From: Fimenecus sp900545625
Lineage (GTDB): Bacteria; Bacillota; Clostridia; Oscillospirales; Acutalibacteraceae
Direction: 5' to 3'
NCBI GenBank assembly: GCA_963931525.1
Contig: OZ007023.1
Location: 62,001 to 126,000 of the forward strand
DNA length: 64,000 nt
How positions within the stretch are numbered: the stretch's first letter is position 1; every line of letters begins with the position of its first letter. Of this stretch, positions 8,641-17,204 are shown in pieces. The notes beneath the pieces are model-generated. The model ran no database searches. It had not been told where the DNA came from and saw only the letters and a list, made by a program, of their open reading frames with translations. The translations under genes and the position numbers were made by a program.

Positions 8641-8677
8641 AAACCCGACGAATTCTTCTTCGCCGGGTTTTGTTTTT
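8641..8677 (+). terminator. Intrinsic-terminator-like hairpin upstream of the methyltransferase
   Basis: AAACCCG pairs with CGGGTTT and, after one mismatch, CGAA with TTCG; then TGTTTTTT. No plus-strand gene lies to its left between 1 and 8640, so it either terminates read-through from outside or acts as an attenuator in the leader of the methyltransferase gene. Confidence 0.55.
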
Positions 8678-8758
8678 TGCGATCTTGTAAGCCGGAAGAA
8701 AATACGGGGTATATTTAGAAGTGAAGGTATGGCTGTAAAAGTGGAAAGGAGGCGTGTG

Positions 8759-9538
8759 GTGTTGAAAGCACACGGAGAAATTTTTGACCACGCGGCGCTA
8801 ACGTATGAGGCGATGCGGCCGGGGTATCCGAATGCGTTATACCAAGATGTTTTTCGGTATAGGCCGATCGGCAGGGCAAGCCGTGTTGTGGAAGTCGGCA
8901 TCGGCACGGGACAGGCGACCCTGCCGGTTTTGGAAACGGGGTGTACGCTTACTGCGGTAGAACCCGGCACAAATTTGGCCGGCATGTGCCGCGAGAAATT
9001 TCGCGCGTATCCGCATTTTTCTGTCGTCGTCTCCAAATTTGAGGATTTTTTGTGTGCGGACGACAATTTGGATCTGGTGTATTCCGCCACGGCGTTCCAC
9101 TGGATCGACGAGGAGATCGGGTATTTGAAAGTTCGGCGGATGCTCAAACGCGGCGGGGCGTTCGCGCGCTTTGCCAACCATCCGTTTCCCGCGAAGGACG
9201 ATCCGCAGCTGTTTGAAGCCCTGCAACGCGTTTATCAAACATACAGATCCGATACCTATGCCCCGCCTGTCGAATATCCCGCCGAGAAAGCAAAGCGCTG
9301 CGCTCTGCTCGCGGAGCAATATGGATTTTGCGATGTGACCTATAAGATTTACTCGCGGACGCGAACGCTTACGTCTGCGGCGTATGTCGCGCTGCTGAAC
9401 ACCTATTCGGACAATCTCGCGATGGAACCTCCCGTTCGCCGCAGCTTCTTTGCGGAAATCCAAGCGGTGATCGATGTGCACGGCGGCGAAATCACAATAT
9501 TTGACACCATCGATTTGCAGCTTGCAAGAAAGCTGTGA
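8759..9538 (+). CDS. Class I SAM-dependent methyltransferase
   Basis: A roughly 259-residue Methyltransf_11/UbiE-like enzyme. The SAM-binding motif I is VVEVGIGTGQATLPVLE, the acidic motif II is TAVEPG, and the family's FHWID segment follows VYSATA; the N-terminus FDHAALTYEAMRPGYP is typical. The substrate cannot be told from sequence. The start is uncertain: AGGAGG at 8747-8752 favours GTG 8759 (6-base spacing) or TTG 8762 over the in-frame ATG 8729. It stands alone between a transposon remnant and a bidirectional terminator. Confidence 0.85.
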   Translation: MLKAHGEIFDHAALTYEAMRPGYPNALYQDVFRYRPIGRASRVVEVGIGTGQATLPVLETGCTLTAVEPGTNLAGMCREKFRAYPHFSVVVSKFEDFLCADDNLDLVYSATAFHWIDEEIGYLKVRRMLKRGGAFARFANHPFPAKDDPQLFEALQRVYQTYRSDTYAPPVEYPAEKAKRCALLAEQYGFCDVTYKIYSRTRTLTSAAYVALLNTYSDNLAMEPPVRRSFFAEIQAVIDVHGGEITIFDTIDLQLARKL

Positions 9539-9547
9539 GCATCCTCT

Positions 9548-9594
9548 AAAAAAAGTCAAGGCCACCGGCTCAACCGGTGGTCTTAACTTTTTTC
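9548..9594. terminator. Bidirectional terminator between methyltransferase and zinc-ribbon cluster
   Basis: AGTCAAGGCCACCGG (9554-9568) pairs with CCGGTGGTCTTAACT (9574-9588) with few mismatches. T-runs flank it on both strands (TTTTTT on plus, seven Ts on minus). It ends the methyltransferase transcript and could also end the minus-strand zinc-ribbon operon. Confidence 0.8.
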
Positions 9595-9963
9595 AGCTTC
9601 TACCCTATTGCAATCCGTTTGATAGCCGCCGGATTTCTTTAGACTGCAATTTTGCCTTTTCCCCGCGGCTATTCGGCAAGCATGGATTGCTGAAATCTTA
9701 TTATCCTTTATAATCGCTCAAGACCACATCTGTGTATCCAATCCGGTCAATTCCGTATACTCCTGAAATATTTAGAATTTTTCGCATCCTTTCCACGACA
9801 TTTTACGCCGGAAAGTTGGAAAATATCTTTTCTGTTTGCGTGTAGCATACGATATCTGCAAAACAGTTTACCGGAGAGTGTGTCACATCTGCTCGCACAG
9901 CATTGTTCAGACGAAGATGAGCCAAATGTATTTTCTGTGAAACAGACCAAAGGTTCTTGCAGC
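9595..9963. other. Gene-free stretch with no recognised feature
   Basis: These 369 bases lie between the bidirectional terminator and the stop of the zinc-ribbon gene at 9964. Both strands were read; short open frames lack ribosome sites and recognisable protein content. No repeat, RNA or promoter is supported. It is probably the 3' untranslated region of the cluster. Confidence 0.5.
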
Positions 9964-10632
9964 TTAAAAGTATACATCGCGCATATCTACGCGAAGTATT
10001 TTCCACGCCCCGCTTCTCTTGACCAAGAGCATCTCAACCGCACTGGACTTCTCGCCTTCCGTGCCGGAAACGGTCATCGTGATTTCCGCAACCAAAATCT
10101 TATCTACATGGTCAAAATTATAATCTTCCGTACCCCACTCTTCTGCAAGTTCCGCAGCATCCGCTGCAGACATCTCATAGGTCTCATCGATCTCGTAGTC
10201 TGCGTGTGGATCGCTTCCCACCTCTTCTTCAAATACATCCCATGTACCGTCCAAAATCAAACCTACCATCGCTTCAAAGCCGGTTCCGCTGCCGCCAAGG
10301 TCCAAGCTCTCATCATACAACGACAGCATTGTGGTTACATCGCTTGTTTCATACGCCTTGAAAAATTTTCGAATCACACCGCGATGCCCTGTAAATTCAT
10401 ACAAGATCTTATACGCTGACACCGCAACAAGCAAAACCGCTAAAATTACGGCTATGCTTTTCAATACCTTTGCGCTTGCTTTTTTCTGCTGCACATCAGC
10501 CGGCAAGGTCACCGAAGCGGGCTCGGGTGCATTGCCGTCTCTTCCCATGTTTGGCACAGGGGCGCCGCACGCAACGCATACAGGAGAATTTTCGTTGATC
10601 TGTGCGCCGCAATTCCCGCAAAATTTTGTCAC
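9964..10632 (-). CDS. Zinc-ribbon, single-TM protein with extracytoplasmic domain (paralogue of 17205-17867)
   Basis: The 222-residue protein starts with a CxxC...CxxC zinc ribbon (FCGNCGAQ, VCVACGAPV), then a linker, a transmembrane helix at about 59-77 (SIAVILAVLLVAVSAYKI) and an outside domain of about 145 residues that begins GHRGVIRKFFKAYETSDVTT. The outside part resembles an NTF2-like/DUF4878 fold by pattern only. GTG start at 10632 with AGGAGG 8 bases upstream. It is a clear paralogue of the product of 17205-17867. The topology recalls TcaA of staphylococci (ribbon inside, NTF2-like domains outside), but homology is not shown. Confidence 0.82.
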   Translation of the reverse strand: MTKFCGNCGAQINENSPVCVACGAPVPNMGRDGNAPEPASVTLPADVQQKKASAKVLKSIAVILAVLLVAVSAYKILYEFTGHRGVIRKFFKAYETSDVTTMLSLYDESLDLGGSGTGFEAMVGLILDGTWDVFEEEVGSDPHADYEIDETYEMSAADAAELAEEWGTEDYNFDHVDKILVAEITMTVSGTEGEKSSAVEMLLVKRSGAWKILRVDMRDVYF

Positions 10633-10673
10633 AGTATGTACCTCCTAAAATCGAACGCACTTATGCAGTGGGT

Positions 10674-13600
10674 TCATCGCGCCTTTCTGTTCTTCTTCCG
10701 CCGGATCAGGAGAAAGGTCAGAAGCAAAAGCAGCAAAACGCCCGCGCCAACGCCTATGTAAATGAAAAGGGTGTAGTCCACGATCTCGCCAACTCCGTTT
10801 TCACCGGCTCGATATCGCAAATCGACTCTTCCGTCCCCATCTTCGTCGATCAGGAGCTCTGTCTCGGACGATGTCGCGGCTGTTGTTGTGATCTTCGTCC
10901 GTCTGGTAATTTCAATGTTTTCGAACCTGCGCATGTCGCTGTATTCTCCGTTTTCATCCATAAAACCAATGGTGTAGTCCATGGTTCCGCGTCCGGTCCC
11001 ACGGATTTGGATATCGTATTCCATGCCCTCTTTCAAACGGAGTACTTTGATCATATCGTCCGCGTCTGCGTCCTCATCTTCGCTCTCCTCAAACGTCAGA
11101 GAACCAAAGGAGGTACGGGTATTCAGATCACTCTCCTCCGAGGTCAGGGTCTCGCCGTCGTAGGTAACGGTGACATCCACCGGGCAGGCGATACGGATAT
11201 ACATATATTTTGTCCCGTTGATCTGATCGGCAATATCCCCAAAAAAGAACACCAGATTGTCCGCCGCATCCACTTCGTAATGGCAGCCGGGGCTTGCGAT
11301 CCCCTCCATAAGGACCTGTGCGGATGACTTCCCGCTGCCCATGCTTTCAAAAAAGCCTAATGTGTAAATATATATACCCTGACTTTTAATATCGTCGGCA
11401 TACTCGATCAGTTCCTCACCGACTTTGCCGTTATTGGGCTCTCCGTCACTCATCAACACAATGATTTTGGTTTCTGCGTCGCTTGCCGAAAGCATGGTTT
11501 CCGCCGTTTGCAAACCCGCTTCAATATTGGTGTTGCCGGAGTCCTCTATACTGTTTACCAATGTATTCAAACTCGTTTCATCGACGGAGAAGTTGGAAAC
11601 CATGTCCGCCGAGCTGTTATAGGTCACAAGCCCAATGCTTGCATCCTCCTCCAGCACGGTGTCTATAAAGTTGACGGAGGCCGTTTTCGTTTCCTCTATC
11701 GGTGTTCCGGACATGCTGCTGGAGATATCCAGCACCAAAACGATATCGCGCTGTGTGGAAACCGCCTGAGATTCCCCGCTTTGAATCTTTGCGGCATTTT
11801 CCGCCGTATTTTCTACAAACGCATAGGTGCTTGGATCAAACAGGAATTCCGTATAGATCCACTCATGATACCCGGCGGAGAAATCACTGACATATCCGGT
11901 ATACACATATTCCTCTGTCATATGAAAGTCCCCGTAGTTTTGGGAAACATTCATCTCCTGCGGGACCCCGTTGCGAACGCCGTAAACATAGGACAGGCTC
12001 CCGGAACCGCCCGCGGATCGTTCAAGCGAAAGAAAATCATATTGCTCTCCGGGCAGTATACCGTTTGGATAACCATAGATGTCAGATTCGAGAAGCATCG
12101 TGTCGGCTTCGCTGACAAACCAAAGTTCCGCCTGGGTATACCAATTTTCCCCCATCGAGTTGTCTATTTCGCCAACGACGGCAAACGCTTCATGGCTGCC
12201 ATCGGAATCATAATCGTTGCAGAAAAAATGCAGGATGGGAAGATTGGTTTGCTGCATGAGTTTTTGTTTCAGCGTGGTTTCTGCTTTTGTCAGCTTGATC
12301 CAATCGTCCAAGTAGTTGATTTCCCCTTGGCGCACGACGATCGGATTTTGAAGCGCTATGTTTCCGTCAGGCCAAACATATGGGCTATACCCGTCTGCGC
12401 GAACAGCCAAGGTATATTCTCCCGACGGGACTGCAAGTTCAAAATGTCCCTCTGTGTTTGTGTCGGCGGAAAAGGTTTCTCCCGTCTCCACATTGGTCAC
12501 GGTCACGGTCGCGCCGTTGATTTTTACATTTTCATTTTCCTTGTCCACGACATAGCAGAGAATGCCGCCGTTTTGCGGATCAGACGCCGCGGCGGATGTA
12601 TCCTCGCCCAAAGCGATCTGCACCGCGGCGTATGCATCCACCATCTTGCAAGAGGTACAGCGCATGCTGCCGCGGCGGCACACGATCTCTTTCACCTGCG
12701 CACCGGTCAGTGCATTGTTTGCGCTCCAAACCATGGCTGCTACGCCCGCAACATGGGGTGCCGCCATGGATGTGCCGGACTTATAGCCATATTGGTCCTG
12801 TGGCAAAGTAGAATAGATCTCTTTGTTGTCCCATTCAGAATCCCCGCCGGGGGCATAAATATCTACGCGGTCGCCTCCGTTGGAATAGGCTGTGACCTCC
12901 AAGGAATAGTCCACAGCACCGACCACAATGATCCTGTCGTACACTTCCGGGTACTCTTCCCGCGTTATTCTGTTGATCGGCAGGGAGTAACGCGCATCCA
13001 GTTTGCTCGGTAACTGCGCTGAGTCGTTGCCGGCAGCAGAAACGATGACAAAATCATAGCCCTTGTCCAACATCCTCTGAAAGAAATCGGCCAAAAGATT
13101 CCCATCCCGCAAGATATATTCGAACTCCGGGATCTGGGTATACCACTCTAAAAATCCTTCTTGCTGATAGAAATTATAGCCCTGACTGATGTTGATCACT
13201 TTTACATTTCGAATGATCAGCTCAGCGTAGCTGACCAAATGGGCTATAATGGATTGCTGGTAGACATACGCGTTGCTGCAAGCGACAGCATACAGGTTTT
13301 TATCGCCATAGGGATACACCCCGCAGATTCCCGTCGTATCTTGTGTGCTCGCCGTAAAGATCCCCGCCACATGCGTTCCGTGATCCAGCCCAGATGAGGT
13401 CACGCCATTGGCGCCGTTGTCATAAAACACCTCGGCGAAGACGTTTTGCAGATCCTCCTGCGTAACATCAAATCCGCTATCGAGCACGCCTACCTTTATT
13501 GGATTGACCTCATTCGCTGCGTTGGCAAGAAGATCCCATGCGTCCAAAACATTGATCGCTTCGATCCCCCAGCTTTTTCCCCGTACGTTATTAAAATTCT

Positions 13601-14318
13601 GCAAAGAGCGTTGCCATTTTTCTCCCAAGTAAAAACCGTTTCTTTCCTCGGTCGAGGCATAGGAAACCGTCTGCACAAAATTCAACGTGGTGCTGGAAAC
13701 GATATCCTCTTGCTCTAAGCTGGCAGCGATATTTTGGAGTTCTTCTTTTGTATAGGCGTCCTGCAGGCGAAGCTGATAATAGCCGGCAATCTCTATCGCA
13801 CCGACGACTTGTGCGGCATAACCCTGCGCAAGTGTTTCTACCTGTGCCGTGGTGGTACCGTCTTTTACCACCACGAGCACTTCGTTGTCCATATATTGGG
13901 AGCCGCCGTCATCCGCAACATGTCCGGTATCCAGCGGGGCATAATATATCGCGCCGTATGTTTCGTGTTCGGCCGCGCTGTTCATGTCCACCAAAGGCAG
14001 GTCTTCCGGCGCGTTCGCCAGCAAATCATACGGCGTGTCATCTCCGCCTATGTGCAGCACGTCAAAATAAATCAATGCGCCGACTGCGGCAGAGGCAACT
14101 ACCAGTGTAGCCAAAAGGAAGGCGATGATTTTCAGAAAAACACGTTTCGCTTTTTTCCCTTTGGTGCGCTCTTCTTTTCTCCGGCGCTTCTCTGCCTTTT
14201 TTTGCTTTTTTTTCGCTTTTTTGCTATGCGCTTGTAAATCATGCAGCCTTTGCGCATCACAATTCGGACAAAGGCCGGAAGATTCGTTTATTTTTGCTCC
14301 ACACTGCCCACAAAACAT
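10674..14318 (-). CDS. Membrane-anchored zinc-ribbon/subtilase/VWA multidomain protein
   Basis: A 1214-residue protein with an unusual order of parts: N-terminal zinc ribbon (FCGQCGAK, LCPNCDAQ), a strongly basic segment (31-60), a transmembrane helix (about 62-84), an S8-propeptide-like region (about 145-215), a peptidase S8 domain with Asp280 (VGVLDSGFD), His313 (DHGTHVAG), Asn431 and Ser517 (SGTSMAAPHVAG), a Cna-B/carboxypeptidase-regulatory-like beta domain (about 585-645), a middle region of unknown fold (about 670-850), a von Willebrand A domain with MIDAS residues DISSS at 864-868, and a C-terminal transmembrane helix (about 1184-1205) ending RRKKNRKAR. The catalytic triad is complete, so an active surface protease is expected. 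Substrate unknown. It is the centrepiece of the zinc-ribbon cluster. Confidence 0.9.
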   Translation of the reverse strand: MFCGQCGAKINESSGLCPNCDAQRLHDLQAHSKKAKKKQKKAEKRRRKEERTKGKKAKRVFLKIIAFLLATLVVASAAVGALIYFDVLHIGGDDTPYDLLANAPEDLPLVDMNSAAEHETYGAIYYAPLDTGHVADDGGSQYMDNEVLVVVKDGTTTAQVETLAQGYAAQVVGAIEIAGYYQLRLQDAYTKEELQNIAASLEQEDIVSSTTLNFVQTVSYASTEERNGFYLGEKWQRSLQNFNNVRGKSWGIEAINVLDAWDLLANAANEVNPIKVGVLDSGFDVTQEDLQNVFAEVFYDNGANGVTSSGLDHGTHVAGIFTASTQDTTGICGVYPYGDKNLYAVACSNAYVYQQSIIAHLVSYAELIIRNVKVINISQGYNFYQQEGFLEWYTQIPEFEYILRDGNLLADFFQRMLDKGYDFVIVSAAGNDSAQLPSKLDARYSLPINRITREEYPEVYDRIIVVGAVDYSLEVTAYSNGGDRVDIYAPGGDSEWDNKEIYSTLPQDQYGYKSGTSMAAPHVAGVAAMVWSANNALTGAQVKEIVCRRGSMRCTSCKMVDAYAAVQIALGEDTSAAASDPQNGGILCYVVDKENENVKINGATVTVTNVETGETFSADTNTEGHFELAVPSGEYTLAVRADGYSPYVWPDGNIALQNPIVVRQGEINYLDDWIKLTKAETTLKQKLMQQTNLPILHFFCNDYDSDGSHEAFAVVGEIDNSMGENWYTQAELWFVSEADTMLLESDIYGYPNGILPGEQYDFLSLERSAGGSGSLSYVYGVRNGVPQEMNVSQNYGDFHMTEEYVYTGYVSDFSAGYHEWIYTEFLFDPSTYAFVENTAENAAKIQSGESQAVSTQRDIVLVLDISSSMSGTPIEETKTASVNFIDTVLEEDASIGLVTYNSSADMVSNFSVDETSLNTLVNSIEDSGNTNIEAGLQTAETMLSASDAETKIIVLMSDGEPNNGKVGEELIEYADDIKSQGIYIYTLGFFESMGSGKSSAQVLMEGIASPGCHYEVDAADNLVFFFGDIADQINGTKYMYIRIACPVDVTVTYDGETLTSEESDLNTRTSFGSLTFEESEDEDADADDMIKVLRLKEGMEYDIQIRGTGRGTMDYTIGFMDENGEYSDMRRFENIEITRRTKITTTAATSSETELLIDEDGDGRVDLRYRAGENGVGEIVDYTLFIYIGVGAGVLLLLLLTFLLIRRKKNRKAR

Positions 14319-14405
14319 ATCCTTTTCTTTCCCTTTCTTTACCTGTCGAGAAGCGCATGCCCCGCTTTGGTCACAGGCCGCCGTCCATACGTCTGCCGGT
14401 TCTTA

Positions 14406-14597
14406 TTACAGCAGCTTCCATCCACACTGTGAACAAAATTTTGCGTCCTGCTCCAATGTCGCACCGCACCCCGGGCAATGTGTGTTTGGGAGCCTTTGAA
14501 CGCGGTTATCGCGACCACAATGCGGGCAGAAGGGCATCGACGTATCCACCCTTGCACCGCATTGCTTACAAATCCCGGTTTTTACAGACGCCGCCAT
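14406..14597 (-). CDS. Small double zinc-ribbon protein
   Basis: A 63-residue protein made almost entirely of two zinc ribbons: CKQCGARV...CPHCGRDN and CPGCGATL...CSQCGWKLL, eight cysteines in all. There is no membrane segment. The start lies inside the upstream gene (16-base overlap), with no clear ribosome site of its own, so it is probably translated by coupling. It may partner the zinc-ribbon membrane proteins around it. Confidence 0.7.
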   Translation of the reverse strand: MAASVKTGICKQCGARVDTSMPFCPHCGRDNRVQRLPNTHCPGCGATLEQDAKFCSQCGWKLL

Positions 14598-14860
14598 GGG
14601 GTTCGCATTGTGCCGTACGGGTCCCAGCGGGCACTGCCATAAGAGATGCCGCCGGAATTCCGGTTGACCGCCCCAACGATCAGCAAAACGAAGCCCACGA
14701 CCAGTGCAAAGATGCCCGCATACAGCACCACATCCACGAACACATGTTCGGAGTCACCCAAAAAGCTGCTCCATGCATATTCAAAAGAGTCCCGCATATT
14801 CCCGGCCCACAGCGCCGCTATCCCACCGCAAACTGCAAGGATGATACCTGCTATTATCAT
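14582..14860 (-). CDS. Small two-helix membrane protein
   Basis: Unrecognised 92-residue protein with two transmembrane helices (MIIAGIILAVCGGIAAL at the start; VVLYAGIFALVVGFVLLIVG at about 48-67) and a short polar C-terminus. The start at 14860 is preferred over an upstream in-frame codon at 14947 because GGGAG lies about 7 bases upstream and the protein then begins with a membrane helix. The 3' end overlaps the double zinc-ribbon gene. Confidence 0.68.
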   Translation of the reverse strand: MIIAGIILAVCGGIAALWAGNMRDSFEYAWSSFLGDSEHVFVDVVLYAGIFALVVGFVLLIVGAVNRNSGGISYGSARWDPYGTMRTPWRRL

Positions 14861-14947
14861 AAAATTTCTCCCACTGTATGATCGTTTTGGATGCGACCGC
14901 AAGGCGCTGCATAGCAAGCCGCCGTTTCCCCTCGCGGGCGAGCGCAC

Positions 14948-14983
14948 CTTATGGAATTGGCAATGTACCTCTGCTGCAATCGA
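14948..14983 (+). repeat. 36-bp direct repeat, copy 1
   Basis: Identical over 36 bases and in the same orientation to 17109-17144, beginning CTTATGGAATTGG and ending CTGCTGCAATCGA. It starts 4 bases past the stop of the Cys-rich peptide gene. The two copies bound a segment of about 2.2 kb. Confidence 0.9.
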
Positions 14984-14987
14984 CCTC

Positions 14988-15173
14988 TTACCAGCTAGTA
15001 CATCCTTCGCATCCCTTGCAACTGCAACTCAAAGCCGCATCAGCCTTGGCACCTTCGTATGCAAGCGTAGGAACCATAGGATTCGCAGTAGTGAGTGATT
15101 TGAGTTTCGAAGCAATGCTCTCGAGGTCGACAGCTTTCAGCTTCATGGACTCAGTGAGTTTTTTGCTGCTCAT
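14988..15173 (-). CDS. Cys-rich small peptide, RiPP-precursor-like
   Basis: A 61-residue peptide with a charged, helical N-terminal part (MSSKKLTESMKLKAVDLESI) and a C-terminal core with four cysteines in a CxCxxCxxC pattern ending GCTSW. Leader-then-Cys-rich-core is the plan of ribosomally made modified peptides. The ATG at 15173 has a strong site (GAGGGAGG, about 7 bases upstream); a GTG at 15182 overlaps that site and is rejected. No modifying enzyme, peptidase-transporter or immunity gene is adjacent, so it could instead be a small metal-binding protein. The gene call is good; the RiPP reading is inference. Confidence 0.68.
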   Translation of the reverse strand: MSSKKLTESMKLKAVDLESIASKLKSLTTANPMVPTLAYEGAKADAALSCSCKGCEGCTSW

Positions 15174-15386
15174 AATGTACACCTCCCTCGTAATTTATTT
15201 GCATTATTCTACACTCCACAGGTTAACTATGGAATAACGCACCATTCAGAGTATATCTCGTGCTCAAAAGTGAAAAATAAGTTTAAGAATCAGATATATT
15301 ATTTTTGCATTCGTTGGCTTGAATGCTGTCCAGCTCATTTATTTTACTCATATAAAACCCTTATCGTCTGCTCTGCACCTCTAAAG

Positions 15387-16520
15387 TCAATCTAGTTGCT
15401 CTCTTGACAGTATATTGCCTTCTTTATCTATCTGATAATTATTATAACGACCATTATTGTCAATTAAGCACAACGTACATACACCATCAACAAAAGCAGC
15501 AGAATCTTCTCTTGGCATGTATTTACTAAGATTACTTATATCAAGAACTAATGAAAGATCTTCATCAAAGAAAGCACTTGTGCCATTATAATCATAGCCA
15601 TATATCAATCCATCAGACAATGGACATAAATACAAATCGGTTGTAAAACTTTTTTCGATCTGCATATTTTCAACATTCAACAGGTCATACAGATGCGCTT
15701 CAGTGCTTTCGCGGCGTATGAGCACCTTGTTTCCCTTTTCAATATACTTTTTATTTGAATCAGCTACTGTATAATATTGCCTGTAGTCAATCAAAAAATG
15801 ATCCCATCCGTTTTCCGTTTCATAATATTGATTCGTTTCAACATTCCATATTGACTGATAGTTCGCTATATTCCATTGTTCCGGGTTATTCAACGAACCG
15901 CTGATATAAAAGCAATTACCAAGCACAAAAGCATATTCTGTCGGGGTAGCAATATCATCTTTTTTAAATGGGCAATCAGTTGTGGGCTCAATAAGCCACG
16001 CATTATTTTTAATTACGCCGACGGTTTCTTCAGCATTTACATTTTCCGCATAATTAAGAACAAGCTGATATGTATCGCCTTTCTCGTTTGTTCCTTCCGC
16101 GAGAATCTCATCACATGAGGCGGCAAGCGACGAGTCATCTTCATTTTGAGTTGAATTTCTTACATATCGGTATTCAGTTGCGTCTGATGAATAGTCACCC
16201 GAAGATCTGAGAATAAGTTCGTCACCATTTAGTGAAAATGTGTAAGAATAAGAATCCATAGCCGAATAGGATATATTCAGGCGATTGCTATCCACCGAAT
16301 ACGTTCCGCTCCAATCTGATTGAACTGTTCCATCAGAAAAAAATTCAATAGTACTTGGTATTCTTACTCCGGATGGTGAGAATTCATCGTCTAGTATCCA
16401 AACTCCCGAAAGATCACTATTCGATAACGTTTCAGCTGAATCTCCTGTTGAGCAACCTGCAAGAGCAAAAAGCAGGACTACAAAAGCTGATAATATAACT
16501 GTTATTCCGTTTTTTCTCAT
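15387..16520 (-). CDS. Lipoprotein of unknown function
   Basis: A 377-residue protein with a lipoprotein signal (RKNG, hydrophobic stretch, lipobox LAGC with Cys22). Next comes a beta-rich segment beginning LSGVWILDDEF (lipocalin-like stress pattern, G-x-W start) and a longer beta-rich region without recognisable motifs. The ATG at 16520 with AAGGAG about 9 bases upstream is chosen; an earlier in-frame start at 16595 lies inside the transposase remnant. The gene is AT-richer than its neighbours, as is the whole cassette. Its ribosome site abuts the truncated transposase, so its native promoter was probably lost or lies inside the IS fragment. Confidence 0.78.
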   Translation of the reverse strand: MRKNGITVILSAFVVLLFALAGCSTGDSAETLSNSDLSGVWILDDEFSPSGVRIPSTIEFFSDGTVQSDWSGTYSVDSNRLNISYSAMDSYSYTFSLNGDELILRSSGDYSSDATEYRYVRNSTQNEDDSSLAASCDEILAEGTNEKGDTYQLVLNYAENVNAEETVGVIKNNAWLIEPTTDCPFKKDDIATPTEYAFVLGNCFYISGSLNNPEQWNIANYQSIWNVETNQYYETENGWDHFLIDYRQYYTVADSNKKYIEKGNKVLIRRESTEAHLYDLLNVENMQIEKSFTTDLYLCPLSDGLIYGYDYNGTSAFFDEDLSLVLDISNLSKYMPREDSAAFVDGVCTLCLIDNNGRYNNYQIDKEGNILSREQLD

Positions 16521-16533
16521 ATTCAAAAACTCC

Positions 16534-17013
16534 TTATACATACGGATAGCGTCCACCTTGCAGAGGGCGGTTCCGCCAATCCTCAATGTGGACATACGCT
16601 TTCTTGTTCAGTTCGCTGATGGTGGAAGGAGACACCTTGCTGCCCCACAGAGCCTCCGTAATGTCCTCCACACGCCGGACGGAGACACCTGCCAGGTACA
16701 TCTCGATGAGAGCTTCTTCCACACTGCTTTCCCGGCGACGATACCGCTCTATGATGGCGGTCTCAAAGGAGATCCCTTTGAGCTTGGGTACCTTGAGGGT
16801 AACGTCTCCGGAAGTGGTGGTGAGGTTGCGGCTGTAGTGGCCGCTGCGGTAACCTTGGCGTTGCTCATTGCGCTCGTACCGGGCCGCTTGTGTCAACTTC
16901 TCCGCCTCGGCTTCCAGCAGTTCGTTGAGGGTTTCCTCTACGCTGCCTCGCACCAGTTCCTTGAGTTCGCTCTTGATTACGGCCTCGTTTAGTTGTACAA
17001 TTTTCTTAGACAT
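16534..17013 (-). pseudogene. IS256-family transposase, N-terminal fragment
   Basis: The 159-residue frame matches the N-terminal third of IS256-family (MULE) transposases: ELVRGSVEETLNELLEAEAE, RYERNEQRQGYRSGHYSRNL, LKVPKLKG, IEMYLAGVSVRRVEDITEAL and IEDWRNRPLQGGRYPYV. An intact protein continues about 240 residues and carries the DDE residues, all missing here. The frame stops at TAA just where IS256 proteins read YPYVYVDG, so the element was cut there. Upstream at about 17053-17085 a segment starting GAGACATGGTTTGCAGAACT on the minus strand may be its surviving left end. It cannot transpose on its own. Confidence 0.88.
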
Positions 17014-17108
17014 GGTTTGCTGTCTCCTTTCGAATGGTGTGTCTCAACTTTATTCTATCAGAGTTCTGCAAACCATGTCTCTTTTTATCTACTTTTCTTT
17101 TTGCGAAA

Positions 17109-17144
17109 CTTATGGAATTGGCAATGTACCTCTGCTGCAATCGA
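17109..17144 (+). repeat. 36-bp direct repeat, copy 2
   Basis: Exact copy of 14948-14983 in the same orientation, 2161 bases away. It lies between the left end of the IS256 fragment and the stop of the next zinc-ribbon gene. Bases on either side of the two copies differ, so the identity ends sharply at 36. Confidence 0.9.
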
Positions 17145-17204
17145 GCCGACGTTCCACCCTACGCCGGCGCAACGGATGAAAGATCAAGGCACGCGTTGTT
17201 TGAC

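Noticed and set aside
9747..10006. Short minus-strand frames before the zinc-ribbon stop
   Set aside because: No ribosome sites and no protein-like composition; they lie in or across the 3' end of the real gene.
11508..13013. 501-codon plus-strand open frame
   Set aside because: It runs antisense through the subtilase-VWA gene, has low-complexity Cys/Arg/His-rich content and no ribosome site; the minus-strand gene explains it.
14988..15173. SCIFF-type (six-Cys) peptide
   Set aside because: It has four clustered cysteines, not six spread over 45 residues, and no radical SAM enzyme is adjacent.
14948..17144. CRISPR array
   Set aside because: Only two repeat copies, 2.1 kb apart, with genes between; no spacers or cas genes.
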